A stretch of DNA of 64,000 nucleotides from Azospirillum rugosum (GTDB lineage: Bacteria; Pseudomonadota; Alphaproteobacteria; Azospirillales; Azospirillaceae), in assembly GCF_017876155.1 (NCBI RefSeq), contig NZ_JAGINP010000027.1, positions 45,627 to 109,626 of the forward strand, given 5' to 3'. Under the pieces are notes generated by a model, which was given only the letters and a program-made list of their open reading frames with translations, was not told the origin of the DNA and did no database searches. Within the stretch, counting starts at the first letter, position 1. Each line of letters begins with the position of its first letter. Of the stretch, positions 34,615 through 43,270 are shown one piece after another. The translations under genes were made by a program, and so were the position numbers.

Positions 34615-34698
34615 GGCGCCCGGCGTTTTCCTTGCGATTTGTGGATTATTTGTACGACATTGGAGGGGCATTCGAAATAACCATGCGGCGGCCGTGGC

Positions 34699-35778
34699 AT
34701 GATGACCCGGGTGATGTCCTTGATCGTCGCCTCCCTGCTGTTGCTGCTGCCGGCGATTCAAGCCCGCGCCGAGACGGTCGCGGATCAGGTCCTTCAGGGG
34801 ATTTTGCAGCGGTATAGCGCGCCCGGCGGCGTTCTGCTGGTCTCCGGTCCCGATCGCCGGGAACTGGCGGTGGCCGGTGTCGCGGACCGCCGCAGCGGCC
34901 GGCCCGTCACGCCGGACACCCGGTTCCACATCGCCTCGACGGGCAAGATGCTGACCGCGGTCGCCACGCTCAGTTTGGTGCAGGAGGGGCGGATCGCGCT
35001 CTCCGACCCGGCCCTGCCGCTGGTCGGCCACCCCGGCGCGGGGCGCTTGGCCAACCTGGGCCGGGCCACGGTCGCCGACCTGCTGGACCACCGGTCCGGC
35101 GTGCCGGACTGCCTGCGCAACAGCGCGACGGTCACGCAACGGCACCCCGGCCCGCGCTGGACCAGCGACGAGGTGATCCGCCTCGCCCCGTGCCGGGGGC
35201 CGACGCCGCCGGGGCGCTACGCCTATTCCAACACCAACTACATCCTGCTGGGTCACATCCTGGAACGGGTGGACGGCCGTGCTTTCGCCGACGCGCTCGC
35301 CCAGCGCGTGCTGATCCCGGCGGGCATGGACAGCACCAGCGTCGGGGCCGACCCGAACGATCCGGGGGTGGCGCGCGGCTATCGGTCGCCGAATGCCGCC
35401 GGCAACCGGGCCGACGCCAGCCTGTACGCCTATTCCAGCCCGCTCGGCGACGCGCCGGTGACCACCACGGCCGCCGACCTGGAACGCTTCGTCTTCGCCC
35501 TGTTCCGCCAGCCCGGCCGCCTGCTCGCCCCGGAGATGGTGGGCGCCATGGTCGAGGACCGCTCCGTCGAGGACGAGGAGGGCTACGGCTACGGCGTGGT
35601 GGTCGAGCACTCCGACTGGGGGCCGCGCTGGGGGCATTCCGGCCGCTACGCCGGCTTCCGATCCGAGCTTTGGTACTATCCGCAGCGCGACACGCTGACG
35701 GTGCTGATGATGAACGGCGACGAGAACACCGACGATGACGTCGGCGACCTCATCGCCCGGCCCGTTTTCGCGCCATAG
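34699..35778 (+). CDS. serine hydrolase (beta-lactamase/DD-peptidase-like)
   Basis: A 359-residue secreted protein with a Sec signal (residues 1-24). The class C/AmpC-type triad is present: Ser80-x-x-Lys83 (ASTGK), Tyr176-Ser-Asn178 and a C-terminal HSG in WGHSGRYAG. The family includes esterases, DD-peptidases and beta-lactamases; the HSG rather than KTG is common in esterase/peptidase members. It lies alone after the nos cluster, 84 bp beyond tatE, and is convergent with egtB with a 4-bp gap. The substrate is unknown. Confidence 0.9.
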   Translation: MMTRVMSLIVASLLLLLPAIQARAETVADQVLQGILQRYSAPGGVLLVSGPDRRELAVAGVADRRSGRPVTPDTRFHIASTGKMLTAVATLSLVQEGRIALSDPALPLVGHPGAGRLANLGRATVADLLDHRSGVPDCLRNSATVTQRHPGPRWTSDEVIRLAPCRGPTPPGRYAYSNTNYILLGHILERVDGRAFADALAQRVLIPAGMDSTSVGADPNDPGVARGYRSPNAAGNRADASLYAYSSPLGDAPVTTTAADLERFVFALFRQPGRLLAPEMVGAMVEDRSVEDEEGYGYGVVVEHSDWGPRWGHSGRYAGFRSELWYYPQRDTLTVLMMNGDENTDDDVGDLIARPVFAP

Positions 35779-35782
35779 CGGA

Positions 35783-37006
35783 TCAGGCGTCGCGCGCCAG
35801 ACGCAAGCCTGAAAACTGCCACCGCGCGGAGGGCGGGAAGAAGTTGCGGTAGCTGGCTCGCGAATGGCCGTCCGGCGTGGCGCAGGAGCCGCCGCGCAGC
35901 ACGAATTGCCCGCACATGAACTTGCCGTTGTATTCGCCGACGGCGCCGGGGCTGGGCGCGAAGCGCGGGTAGGGGGCGAAGGCGCTGCGCGTCCATTGCC
36001 AGGCGTCGCCGGACAACTGGCGCAGTCCCCGGCCGGCGGGGGAGGTGGCGGCGTGCTCCCACTCCGCCTCGCCGGGCAGGCGGGCGCCGGCCCAGTGGGC
36101 GAAGGCGTCGGCCTCGAAATAGCTGACATGGACCACCGGTGCCTTGCGGTCGACCGGCTGCATGCCGCGCAGGGTCATCGTCCAGTACTCGCCGTCGCGC
36201 TCCTCCCAATAGAGCGGGGCCCGCCAGCCGTCCGCCTGGACCTTCGCCCAGCCTTCGGACAGCCAGAGCAGGGGATCGCGGTAGCCGCCGTCCTGCAGGA
36301 AGGCGATCCACTCCCCGTTGGTGACCAGCCGGTCGGCCAGGGCGTAGGGCTCGATCAGGGTGCGGTGGCGCGGGCCCTCGCAATCGAAGGCGAAGCCGTC
36401 CCCGCCATGCCCGATCTCGACGATTCCGCCGCCGAAGGTGTGGAAGCGCGCCGGTTCCGCAGCGGCTTCTTGGGTGGCGTCCGCCGGTTCCGCAGGACGG
36501 TAGGCCGGCCGAAGGGGGTTCTGCGCGAAGAGGTGGAGGATGTCGGTCAGCAGCAGTTCCTGGTGCTGCTGCTCGTGGTGGCAGCCCAGTTCGACCAGAT
36601 CGAGGACCTCGGCGGACGGTCCGGATTCCAGCAAGGTTTCGACCGCGGAATCGACGTGGCTCCGGTAGGCCGCCACCTCCTCCAGCGTCGGCCGGGTGAG
36701 CATCCCGCGCAGCGGCCGGGGCTGGCGCGCCCCGACCGTCTCGTAATAGGAGTTGAACAGGAAGCCGTAGCGGTCGTCGAACAGGCGGTAGCGGGGGCTG
36801 TTGGGGACCGCCACCATCGTTTCGAAGAACCAGGTCGTGTGCGCCAGATGCCATTTCGCCGGGCTGGCGTCGGGCATGGACTGGACGGTGGCGTCCGCGT
36901 CGCTGAGCGGGGCCGCCAGGCGCGCCGTGTCCGCGCGGACGCGCCGGTACAGTTGAAGCAGGTCCAGGGGATCCGCAGGCCGGCGGGCGGATGGTGCGGT
37001 GGGCAT
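35783..37006 (-). CDS. egtB: ergothioneine biosynthesis protein EgtB
   Basis: About 407 residues. The N-terminal DinB-like domain has the iron ligands His53 (KWHLAH) and the HEQQHQE motif (His144, His148). The C-terminal formylglycine-generating-like domain runs from FGGGIVEIG to the end (WEHAATS, DAWQWTRSAF, VLRGGSCATP, RNFFPPSARW, FSGLRLARD). EgtB is a non-heme iron sulfoxide synthase that joins a thiol to hercynine with O2. The gene follows egtD by 46 bp. No egtA, egtC or egtE is in the window, so cysteine rather than gamma-Glu-Cys may be the sulfur donor, or other genes lie elsewhere. Confidence 0.95.
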   Translation of the reverse strand: MPTAPSARRPADPLDLLQLYRRVRADTARLAAPLSDADATVQSMPDASPAKWHLAHTTWFFETMVAVPNSPRYRLFDDRYGFLFNSYYETVGARQPRPLRGMLTRPTLEEVAAYRSHVDSAVETLLESGPSAEVLDLVELGCHHEQQHQELLLTDILHLFAQNPLRPAYRPAEPADATQEAAAEPARFHTFGGGIVEIGHGGDGFAFDCEGPRHRTLIEPYALADRLVTNGEWIAFLQDGGYRDPLLWLSEGWAKVQADGWRAPLYWEERDGEYWTMTLRGMQPVDRKAPVVHVSYFEADAFAHWAGARLPGEAEWEHAATSPAGRGLRQLSGDAWQWTRSAFAPYPRFAPSPGAVGEYNGKFMCGQFVLRGGSCATPDGHSRASYRNFFPPSARWQFSGLRLARDA

Positions 37007-37052
37007 GCGGTGGCTTTCGCTCTCGTTGTGGATCCGGCGCGGCGGCCGCGGG

Positions 37053-38075
37053 TCACGCATCGGGGGCGGCGAGGAGGAAGACGCCGAAGGGGAAGTCGGC
37101 GTCGGTCCAGGACGCCTGGACGCGCCACCCCGCCTGTTCGGCCAGCGCCGTGAAGCCGGCAACGGTGAACTTGTAGGAATTTTCGGTGTGGATCGACTCG
37201 CCCGCGGCGAACGTGATCGTGCGCCCGGCGATCTCCACGGTCTGGTCCTGCAGGCTGACCAGATGCATCTCGATCCGGCTGTCGGTGGCGTTCCACACCG
37301 CCCGGTGCCGGAAGCGGTCCGGGTCGATGGCGGCGCCGAGTTCCCTATTGATGCGGGCCAGCAGGTTCTTGTTGAAGGCGGCGGTGACGCCCTGCGCGTC
37401 GTCGTAGGCCGGGACCAGGACGGACGGGGATTTCACCAGATCGGCGCCGACCAGGAACTGCGCCCCTTGTCCTAACAGGGTCCCTGCGCTGCGCAGCAGA
37501 TCGACCGCCGCCGCCGGGGCGAAATTGCCGATGGTCGAGCCCGGGAAGAAGCCGACCACCGGGCGCTGCCGCACCGGCTTCGGCAGCGCGATCGGGGCGG
37601 TGAAGTCGCCGAGGAGCGGCAGCACCGTCAGCGTGGGGTAGGCGGCGTTGAGTGTGCGCGCCGCGTCGCCGAGCGCCGCCTCGCTGATGTCGATGGGCAC
37701 GTAAAAATCCAGCTGCGGTGCGGCGTCGAGCAGGAGACGCGTCTTGACGCTGGCGCCGCTGCCGAACTCGACCAGCGCCGCCCCTTGCGGGATGAGCGCC
37801 GCGACCTCCGGGACGATGCGCGTCAGCAGCGCCGTCTCCACCCGGGTGAGGTAATATTCGGGAAGCTCGCAGATCGCCTCGAACAGGCGGGAGCCGGCGG
37901 CGTCGTAGAAATACTTGGCGGGCAGCGACTTCCGCCGGGCCGTCAGGCCGCGAAGGACGTCAGTGCGGAAGCTGGAACTTTCCAGCTCCTGTTCGCTGCG
38001 CGTGAGACGCTGTGCGTTGGACAAGCGATCCTCCGTCGGGTGTCCCACCATGGGCTTCACAATGTCGTTCGCCAT
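37053..38075 (-). CDS. egtD: L-histidine N-alpha-methyltransferase EgtD
   Basis: A 340-residue SAM methyltransferase of the EgtD family: LPAKYFYDAAGSRLFEAICELPEYYLTRVE, the SAM motif VEFGSGASVKTRLLLDA, PIDISEAAL, FFPGSTIGNF, and C-terminal IHTENSYKF. It trimethylates histidine to hercynine, the first step of ergothioneine synthesis. Translation may start at ATG 38075 or Met9 (38051). The first 116 bp overlap the end of the upstream MprF-like gene in another frame. Confidence 0.95.
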   Translation of the reverse strand: MANDIVKPMVGHPTEDRLSNAQRLTRSEQELESSSFRTDVLRGLTARRKSLPAKYFYDAAGSRLFEAICELPEYYLTRVETALLTRIVPEVAALIPQGAALVEFGSGASVKTRLLLDAAPQLDFYVPIDISEAALGDAARTLNAAYPTLTVLPLLGDFTAPIALPKPVRQRPVVGFFPGSTIGNFAPAAAVDLLRSAGTLLGQGAQFLVGADLVKSPSVLVPAYDDAQGVTAAFNKNLLARINRELGAAIDPDRFRHRAVWNATDSRIEMHLVSLQDQTVEIAGRTITFAAGESIHTENSYKFTVAGFTALAEQAGWRVQASWTDADFPFGVFLLAAPDA

Positions 38076-39735
38076 CGCCGCCCGGCAAGTCGCCGGCCGG
38101 ATTACGTCCCGGCCGCGCCTGCGTGGCGGCCCGGACGAGATGGACGACCGCCGCGCACAGGGCGATGACGCCGACCGCCACCGACGCGCGCAGGAAGCGC
38201 GAGGCGTCGCCGTGCAGGGCGAAGTGCCACCACAGCTCGTCGTTGAAGGCGACGTGCTTGTAGGAGAAGAGGCCGAGCCAGAAGGCGCTTCCCAGCGCCA
38301 CGCCGATGGCGACGAACCAGCTCGACGGCAGGGGGTTGCCCAGGAGGTTGCCCCGCCGGTGGAACTCGCCGCGGGCGGGAAGCAGGGCGAGGAAGATCAG
38401 CCCCGGCACGATCGCCTCCTGCCAGTCGCCCCCCTTCAACAGGGACGACACGGAGCCGACCGCCAGCAGCACCAGCGACAGGACCCAGGCGGCGTGCAGC
38501 CGGCGCTGGATCGCGTGCGCCAGCAGGATCAGCAGGATGCCGACCACGCTGCCCGTGAAGTGCGACATCTCCACCAGCGGCAGGGCCGCCACGTCGAAGG
38601 GGGCGGGCAGGCTCTCCTCCGGCGTGGCGCGCGAGAACAGCAGGAACGCCCCGGTGATGAAGGTGCAGGCGGCGAGCACCAGCGGCACGACGGGGCTGAC
38701 GGGTGCGGACAGGCTGCGCGACACCCGCGAGATGCGGTGCCGCGCCTGGAACGCCTCCATCGCCCCGAACATCAGCCCGGCGAGGATCAGCGGCGCCAGA
38801 TAGTAGATGAGGCGAAACACCAGCAGCCCCGCCATGACGTCGTTGCCCGGCATCTCCGGCGTCAGGCTGACCAGCACGATGGCGTCGAACACGCCGAGCC
38901 CGCCCGGCACGTGGCTGATGATGCCCGCGACCAGCGCCAGCCCGAAGGCGACGACCACGTCCATGTAGGTCACCGCATCCGACGCCGGCAGGCAGAAATA
39001 GAGGACCGAGGAGGCCAGGGCGAGGTCGCACAGCCCGAGAAGCAGCTGCCCAACCGCGATGGACGGGCGGGGAAAGGCGATGGCGTGGCCGAAGATCCGC
39101 AAGGGCCGCCGCAGCCAGAGGCCCGCGGCCGCGTAGGCGGCGAGCAGAGCCAGGGCGGAGAGGCCGAGCAGGACGCCGCCCCGCGGGGGGACGTGCAGCG
39201 CCTTCAGCGCGGTCGGGTCGACCAGCATCACCACCGGCATCACCGCCGCCAGCCCCAGCGTGAAGGTGGTGACCACGAACAGCGTGACCTGCGCGACCTC
39301 CACCGCGCCGAGGCCGCGCGGCGCGTAGAGCCGGTAGCGCACGGTGGCGCCGATGATGCTGGCGAAGCCCAGGCTGTGGCTGAAGGCGTAGCTGGTGAAG
39401 GCGGTGAAGGCGACCCAGCGGTAGGGCACGGCGCGCCGGAGATGGCGCAGGGCCAGCAGGTCGTAAAGCGTCAGCAGCCAGTAGCTGACCGCGGCGGCGG
39501 AGACGGCCATCAGCAGCTGGCGGGCGTCGATCCGCCGGATGGCTTGCCGGATGTCCTCCACGCTGGTGTGTTCGAGCCAGCGGTTGAGGATCAGCAGCGC
39601 GCCGGCGAGCAGCGCCAGGATCAGCAGCCCCGTCCCATAGCGCACGAGCACCGCGGTTCGGGAGGTGGTTCCCGCCTCCGGCACGGCCGGCTCGGCGCCG
39701 GGGTCGCGGTCGCGGTCGTGATCGTTCTGGACCAT
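37960..39735 (-). CDS. MprF-like flippase domain protein lacking the lysyl-PG synthase domain
   Basis: About 591 residues from ATG 39735; the frame is open further upstream but without family similarity. It is strongly hydrophobic with roughly 13-14 membrane segments: the UPF0104 flippase core (FASIIGATVRYRLY, GIISHVPGGLGVFDAIV, FRLIYYLAPL) plus the second helix block of MprF (SHFTGSVVGILLILLAHAIQRR, FLGLFSYKH-type region). Full MprF proteins continue with a cytosolic GNAT-like synthase of about 300 residues. Here the frame leaves the last helix near position 38130 and ends in about 50 non-family residues read out of frame through the start of egtD, so the synthase domain is missing. Lipid flipping may persist. 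Confidence 0.8.
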   Translation of the reverse strand: MVQNDHDRDRDPGAEPAVPEAGTTSRTAVLVRYGTGLLILALLAGALLILNRWLEHTSVEDIRQAIRRIDARQLLMAVSAAAVSYWLLTLYDLLALRHLRRAVPYRWVAFTAFTSYAFSHSLGFASIIGATVRYRLYAPRGLGAVEVAQVTLFVVTTFTLGLAAVMPVVMLVDPTALKALHVPPRGGVLLGLSALALLAAYAAAGLWLRRPLRIFGHAIAFPRPSIAVGQLLLGLCDLALASSVLYFCLPASDAVTYMDVVVAFGLALVAGIISHVPGGLGVFDAIVLVSLTPEMPGNDVMAGLLVFRLIYYLAPLILAGLMFGAMEAFQARHRISRVSRSLSAPVSPVVPLVLAACTFITGAFLLFSRATPEESLPAPFDVAALPLVEMSHFTGSVVGILLILLAHAIQRRLHAAWVLSLVLLAVGSVSSLLKGGDWQEAIVPGLIFLALLPARGEFHRRGNLLGNPLPSSWFVAIGVALGSAFWLGLFSYKHVAFNDELWWHFALHGDASRFLRASVAVGVIALCAAVVHLVRAATQARPGRNPAGDLPGGDGERHCEAHGGTPDGGSLVQRTASHAQRTGAGKFQLPH

Positions 39736-39855
39736 GTCGGGGGGCGTCTTCGGGGGCTGATGAAGGGACGGCCGGATGGAAGGGAAACAGCGGAAGGGCG
39801 GATTCGGCGTCACGCCCCCGTCGCCCTTATGGTCAACGAAAAGGCCGCCGGGCTG

Positions 39856-39882
39856 TTGGTTGGTGGGAAACCCACGCACCAA
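39856..39882. promoter_or_regulatory. symmetric stem-loop upstream of the MDR dehydrogenase gene
   Basis: TTGGT-TG-GTGGG-AAA-CCCAC-GC-ACCAA: two 5-bp stems separated by a symmetric 2x2 mismatch around AAA. It ends 28 bp before the ATG at 39911 and could be an operator or a leader hairpin. No partner is known. Confidence 0.35.
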
Positions 39883-39910
39883 TCCCAAGCACCGATCGAA
39901 AGGACAAGGC

Positions 39911-40918
39911 ATGAAGGGCATCGCGCTGCGCGCGCCCGGTGGACTGGACCGGCTGGAGCTGATCGACATGCCGGAGCCCGGCGATCCGGGACCGGGGGAG
40001 ATCCGGGTCCGGTTGCACGCCAGTTCGCTCAACTACCACGATTACGGCGTGGCGTCCGGACGGATGCCGACCGCGGACGGGCGCGTTCCCATGTCCGACG
40101 GCGCCGGCGTGGTGGAGGCCGTTGGTGAAGGTGTGGCCGAGTTCGCCGCGGGTGACCACGTCGTCTCCTGCTTCTTCCCGATGTGGCAGGACGGCCCGGC
40201 GGTGGTCGGCGACTTCTCCGGCGTGCCGGGCGACGGGATCGACGGCTACGCCCGCGAGCGGGTGGTCCGCCCCACCTCCTGGTTCACCCGCGCCCCCCAG
40301 GGCTATTCCCATGTGGAGGCGGCGACCCTGGCGACGGCCGGCCTCACCGCCTGGCGCGCCCTGGTGGAGGTGGGCGGGCTGAAGGCCGGCGACGTCGTGC
40401 TGGTGCTCGGCACCGGCGGAGTCTCGATCTTCGCCTTGCAGATCGCCAAGGCGATGGGGGCCACGGTCGTCGCCACCTCCTCCTCCGACGCCAAGCTGGA
40501 GCGGGTGCGCGCGCTGGGCGCCGACCACACGATCAACTACCGGCAGCACGAGGATTGGGGCGCCCGCGTGCGGGACTGGACCGGCGGGCGGGGCGTCGAC
40601 CATGTGATCGAGGTCGGCGGGCCGGGCACCCTGGCGCAGTCGATCACGGCGGTGCGCGTCGGCGGCCACATCGCGCTGATCGGCGTGCTGACAGGGGGTG
40701 CTGGCGAGGTTCCGACCGCGGCGCTGATGGCGCGGCAGGCGCGGCTGCAGGGCATGATCGTCGGCAGCCGGCGCCAGCAGACGGATTTCGTGCGGGGAAT
40801 CGAGGCGACCGGCCTGCGCCCCGTTATCGACCGCACCTTCCCGCTGTCCCAAATCGCCGACGCCTTCCGCCACGAGGAGTCGGGGTCCCACCTCGGCAAA
40901 ATCGGCCTGGAATTCTGA
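39911..40918 (+). CDS. MDR-family NAD(P)-dependent alcohol dehydrogenase/quinone oxidoreductase-like
   Basis: A 335-residue medium-chain dehydrogenase. ATG 39911 has AAGGACAAGG upstream. The N-terminal catalytic domain has SSLNYHDYGV, with no catalytic-zinc Cys at the usual place and no structural zinc lobe, as in quinone oxidoreductase-like members. Rossmann motif LVLGTGGVSIFALQIAKAMGA near residue 170 precedes TSSSDAKLERVRALGAD, whose lack of an acidic residue after the motif leaves NADPH possible. It stands alone between the MprF-like and CtaG-like genes. Confidence 0.88.
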   Translation: MKGIALRAPGGLDRLELIDMPEPGDPGPGEIRVRLHASSLNYHDYGVASGRMPTADGRVPMSDGAGVVEAVGEGVAEFAAGDHVVSCFFPMWQDGPAVVGDFSGVPGDGIDGYARERVVRPTSWFTRAPQGYSHVEAATLATAGLTAWRALVEVGGLKAGDVVLVLGTGGVSIFALQIAKAMGATVVATSSSDAKLERVRALGADHTINYRQHEDWGARVRDWTGGRGVDHVIEVGGPGTLAQSITAVRVGGHIALIGVLTGGAGEVPTAALMARQARLQGMIVGSRRQQTDFVRGIEATGLRPVIDRTFPLSQIADAFRHEESGSHLGKIGLEF

Positions 40919-40930
40919 GTTAACCGCGGG

Positions 40931-41752
40931 TCAGCCGCGCTCCAGCGCCCGACCCCGGCCGGAGGCCGACAGCCAGCGCGCCAGCGCCCACAGGGCGGCG
41001 ACGAGATAGGCGAGGCCTCCGGGAACCCACATGATCAGGCCGCCGAGCTGCTGGTCCTCCAACGGGCTCAGCCCCCAGGGCTGGGTCGTCGTCAGGTGGT
41101 AGGGGAACAACGGTCCCTTGGCGAAGACGAGGAGGAAGGACAGCAGGACCAGGTGCATGGAGGTGCCGAAGGCGGCGAAGGCGGGGCGGCCCGCCGCCGC
41201 GCCCTCGCTGCGCAGCAGGGTGCGCCACGCCGCCACCGCGGTGACGAGCATGGACAGGTGCATCGCCCAAAGCACGGCGTCGTCGGCGAGTGCGGCCATG
41301 TAGGGGCCGGGGAGATGCCACGTCCAGATGGTCGCCCCATGGAGGATCCAGGCGATCTCCGGATGCTTCACCGCCCGCCGCGCGGTGCCCGGCCACGCCA
41401 GCACCAGGAGCGGGGCGGCCAGCTGGATCATCAGCAGGTGCTGGGCGACGCGCGCCGAGAACAGCGCGGAGGTCAGGTTGCAAAAGGGCGAGACGAGCGC
41501 CGCGAACAGCACCAGCCACGCGCCGGCGAAGCAGGACGCCCGCCTCCATCGCCGGTCGGGCTGCCCTCTTTTGGATTGCCTATGCCGGACTTCGAACCCG
41601 GCGTAGGCGACCGCGGCGAGGGCGAACCCGGCCAGAAGGACCGGGTCCCAGTTCCACGCCTGCCACAGCCCCTCGGGAAGCGGGGGCGCACCGCAATAGG
41701 GCACGAAGGGCAACCCGGCGGACAGCCCCGCAGCTTGAGCGCTCGACGTCAT
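40931..41752 (-). CDS. cytochrome c oxidase assembly protein, Caa3_CtaG family
   Basis: A 273-residue integral membrane protein with about seven helices: CFAGAWLVLFAALVSPF, the conserved HLLMIQLAAPLLVLAWP, TIWTWHLPGPYMAAL and GGLIMWVPGGLAYLVAALWAL. These are Caa3_CtaG family hallmarks, associated with CuB insertion into heme-copper oxidases. No oxidase subunit genes are nearby, so it is an orphan here. It is convergent with the MDR gene. Confidence 0.9.
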   Translation of the reverse strand: MTSSAQAAGLSAGLPFVPYCGAPPLPEGLWQAWNWDPVLLAGFALAAVAYAGFEVRHRQSKRGQPDRRWRRASCFAGAWLVLFAALVSPFCNLTSALFSARVAQHLLMIQLAAPLLVLAWPGTARRAVKHPEIAWILHGATIWTWHLPGPYMAALADDAVLWAMHLSMLVTAVAAWRTLLRSEGAAAGRPAFAAFGTSMHLVLLSFLLVFAKGPLFPYHLTTTQPWGLSPLEDQQLGGLIMWVPGGLAYLVAALWALARWLSASGRGRALERG

Positions 41753-41892
41753 GGCACGCTCCGTTCCAGCCTTCGCCCTTACAATTGGTGAAGGCCGGTT
41801 CAGTTCCCTGGGACCCTGGGCTCGGGCGCGCCGACATGCGCGATTGGGTCAGGTGTCGACGCGTTGGAACCCACGATACACGTCTCTTAACC

Positions 41893-41973
41893 GTCATTCC
41901 CGCGAAGGCGGGAATCCAGCCGTATCAGGCGCTTAGCGTCAACGTTCTGGATCCCAGCCTTCGCTGGGATGAC
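41893..41973. repeat. GTCATTCCCGCGAAGGCGGG-type inverted repeat pair
   Basis: A 27-bp unit at 41893-41919 and its imperfect reverse complement at 41947-41973 (CTGGATCCCAGCCTTCGCTGGGATGAC minus a few changes) surround a 27-bp spacer. Each unit is itself a hairpin (CCCGC-GAA-GGCGGG). This is a common bacterial intergenic repeat class; a truncated extra unit (CGCCTTCGCGGGGATGAC) sits at about 42026-42043. Confidence 0.75.
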
Positions 41974-42004
41974 GAAGAAAGACCCTTTCCAAGCAATGGC
42001 TTGG

Positions 42005-42024
42005 GAAATGTGTGCATACCGTAG
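42005..42024 (+). repeat. 20-bp GAAATGTGTGCATACCGTAG element, copy 2
   Basis: GAAATGTGTGCATACCGTAG lies between two copies of the CCCGCGAAGGCGGG-type repeat. It matches copy 3 (63906..63925) at all but one base and copy 1 (25040..25059) at all but two. Confidence 0.6.
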
Positions 42025-42077
42025 CGCCTTCGCGGGGATGACGGTGAAAAGTCCTCGCCTAAAAGCTTCGTCAACTC

Positions 42078-43106
42078 TCAGGGCTGGCCCTGGCCGCCGG
42101 CGGAGCCGTAGACGCTGCCGGTGGCGAAGCCGGCGTCGGCGGCGGCGAGCTGGACGTAGATGCCGGCGAGTTCGGCCGGCTGCCCGGGCCGTCCGAAGAC
42201 GGTCGTGCTGCCGAACTGCTTGTACTTCTCCTCCGACGCGCCGCCGCTGATCTGCAGGGGGGTCCAGATCGGCCCTGGGGCCACGCCGTTGACGCGGATG
42301 CCCTTCGGCCCGAGCTGCTTGGCCAGCGACTTGACGTAGTTCATCGTCGCCGCCTTGGTCTGGGCGTAGTCGTAGAGGTCCGGCGAGGGATCGTAGGCCT
42401 GTTCCGACGTTGTGCCGATGATGCAGGCGCCCGGCTGGAGGTGGGGCAGGGCCGCCTTGATGATCCAGAAGGGCGCGTAGATGTTGGTCTTCATCGTCGC
42501 GTCGAACTCCTCGGACGTGATGTCGAGGATCGATTGCTTGGCCTGCTGACGGGCGGCGTTGCAGACGACGATGTCGAGCCCGCCCAGACCCTGCACCGCA
42601 TCCGCCACCAGCTTCTGGCAGAAGGCCTCGTCGCGCAGGTCGCCGGGGATGGCGATGCCTTTCCGCCCGGCCTCCTTGATCAGCTGGATGACCTCCTGGG
42701 CGTCCGGCTCCTCCGTGGGGAAGTAGTTGATCGCCACGTCGGCGCCTTCGCGGGCGTAGGCGATCGCCGCGGCCCGGCCCATGCCGGAATCGCCGCCCGT
42801 GATCAGCGCCTTGCGGCCGGCGAGGCGGCCGGAGCCGCGGTAGCTGGTTTCGCCATGGTCCGGCTTCGGGTCCATGTCGCGCGCCAGGCCCGGCCAGGGC
42901 TGCGGCTGCGAGCGGAACGGGGGCTTCGGGTACTGGGTGCGCGGGTCCTGCATGGTCGGTTCGCTGCGTTGAGTGGTCATCTGCATTTGCTGTTGCTGCT
43001 GATTCTGCTGCGCGAAGGCCGGTCCGGCCGCCACCGCGGTCACGCCGATGCCGATCCCACCGACCACCTGCCGGCGGGACCACGCGCTGCGCTCGTCCTT
43101 GTCCAT
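42078..43106 (-). CDS. Tat-exported SDR family oxidoreductase
   Basis: About 342 residues from ATG 43106, which has TTGGAGAC upstream; an in-frame TTG twelve bases earlier is part of that ribosome site. The N-terminus carries a twin-arginine signal (SRRQVVGGIGIGVTAVAAGPAFA) followed by a Gln/Met-rich linker (QQNQQQQQMQMTTQ) before an SDR domain: ITGGDSGMGRAAA, NYFPTEEPDA, CNAARQQ, Tyr and Lys in YDYAQTKAATMN. The sequence matches the glucose/ribitol dehydrogenase-like group. A periplasmic SDR is odd because NAD(P) is cytoplasmic; Tat export of a cofactor-loaded fold or a moonlighting role is possible. Confidence 0.88.
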   Translation of the reverse strand: MDKDERSAWSRRQVVGGIGIGVTAVAAGPAFAQQNQQQQQMQMTTQRSEPTMQDPRTQYPKPPFRSQPQPWPGLARDMDPKPDHGETSYRGSGRLAGRKALITGGDSGMGRAAAIAYAREGADVAINYFPTEEPDAQEVIQLIKEAGRKGIAIPGDLRDEAFCQKLVADAVQGLGGLDIVVCNAARQQAKQSILDITSEEFDATMKTNIYAPFWIIKAALPHLQPGACIIGTTSEQAYDPSPDLYDYAQTKAATMNYVKSLAKQLGPKGIRVNGVAPGPIWTPLQISGGASEEKYKQFGSTTVFGRPGQPAELAGIYVQLAAADAGFATGSVYGSAGGQGQP

Positions 43107-43270
43107 GAATGTCTCCAAGACGTCGTGCCCGGAGAACAGCAGCCGGTGCGTTTCGTTACCCCGACACGGGAACGTGAGGGCGGCGGCCAGCGCGTGATCC
43201 CAAGACGCCGATCCTGGCGTATCATGGTCGACGCACTGTGCAGCGAACCAAGAATTCCAAGGGAGGGGGC

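Larger units (their letters stand above)
41753..42077. other. repeat-bearing intergenic region
   Basis: About 325 bp between the CtaG-like start and the end of the Tat-SDR gene. It holds the CATTCCCGCGAAGGCGGGAAT-type inverted pair, a partial third copy near 42027-42044, the second 20-bp GAAATGTGTG element and the presumed CtaG promoter. No gene was seen. Confidence 0.6.

Noticed and set aside
33415..36129. 904-codon minus-strand open frame over nosX, tatE and the serine hydrolase
   Set aside because: Crosses three well-supported plus-strand genes and lacks any motif or ribosome site.
39736..40032. N-terminal extension of the MprF-like protein to an upstream Met
   Set aside because: The extra ~99 residues are low-complexity, overlap the divergent MDR gene, and contain no family similarity; the ATG at 39735 directly precedes the recognisable protein.
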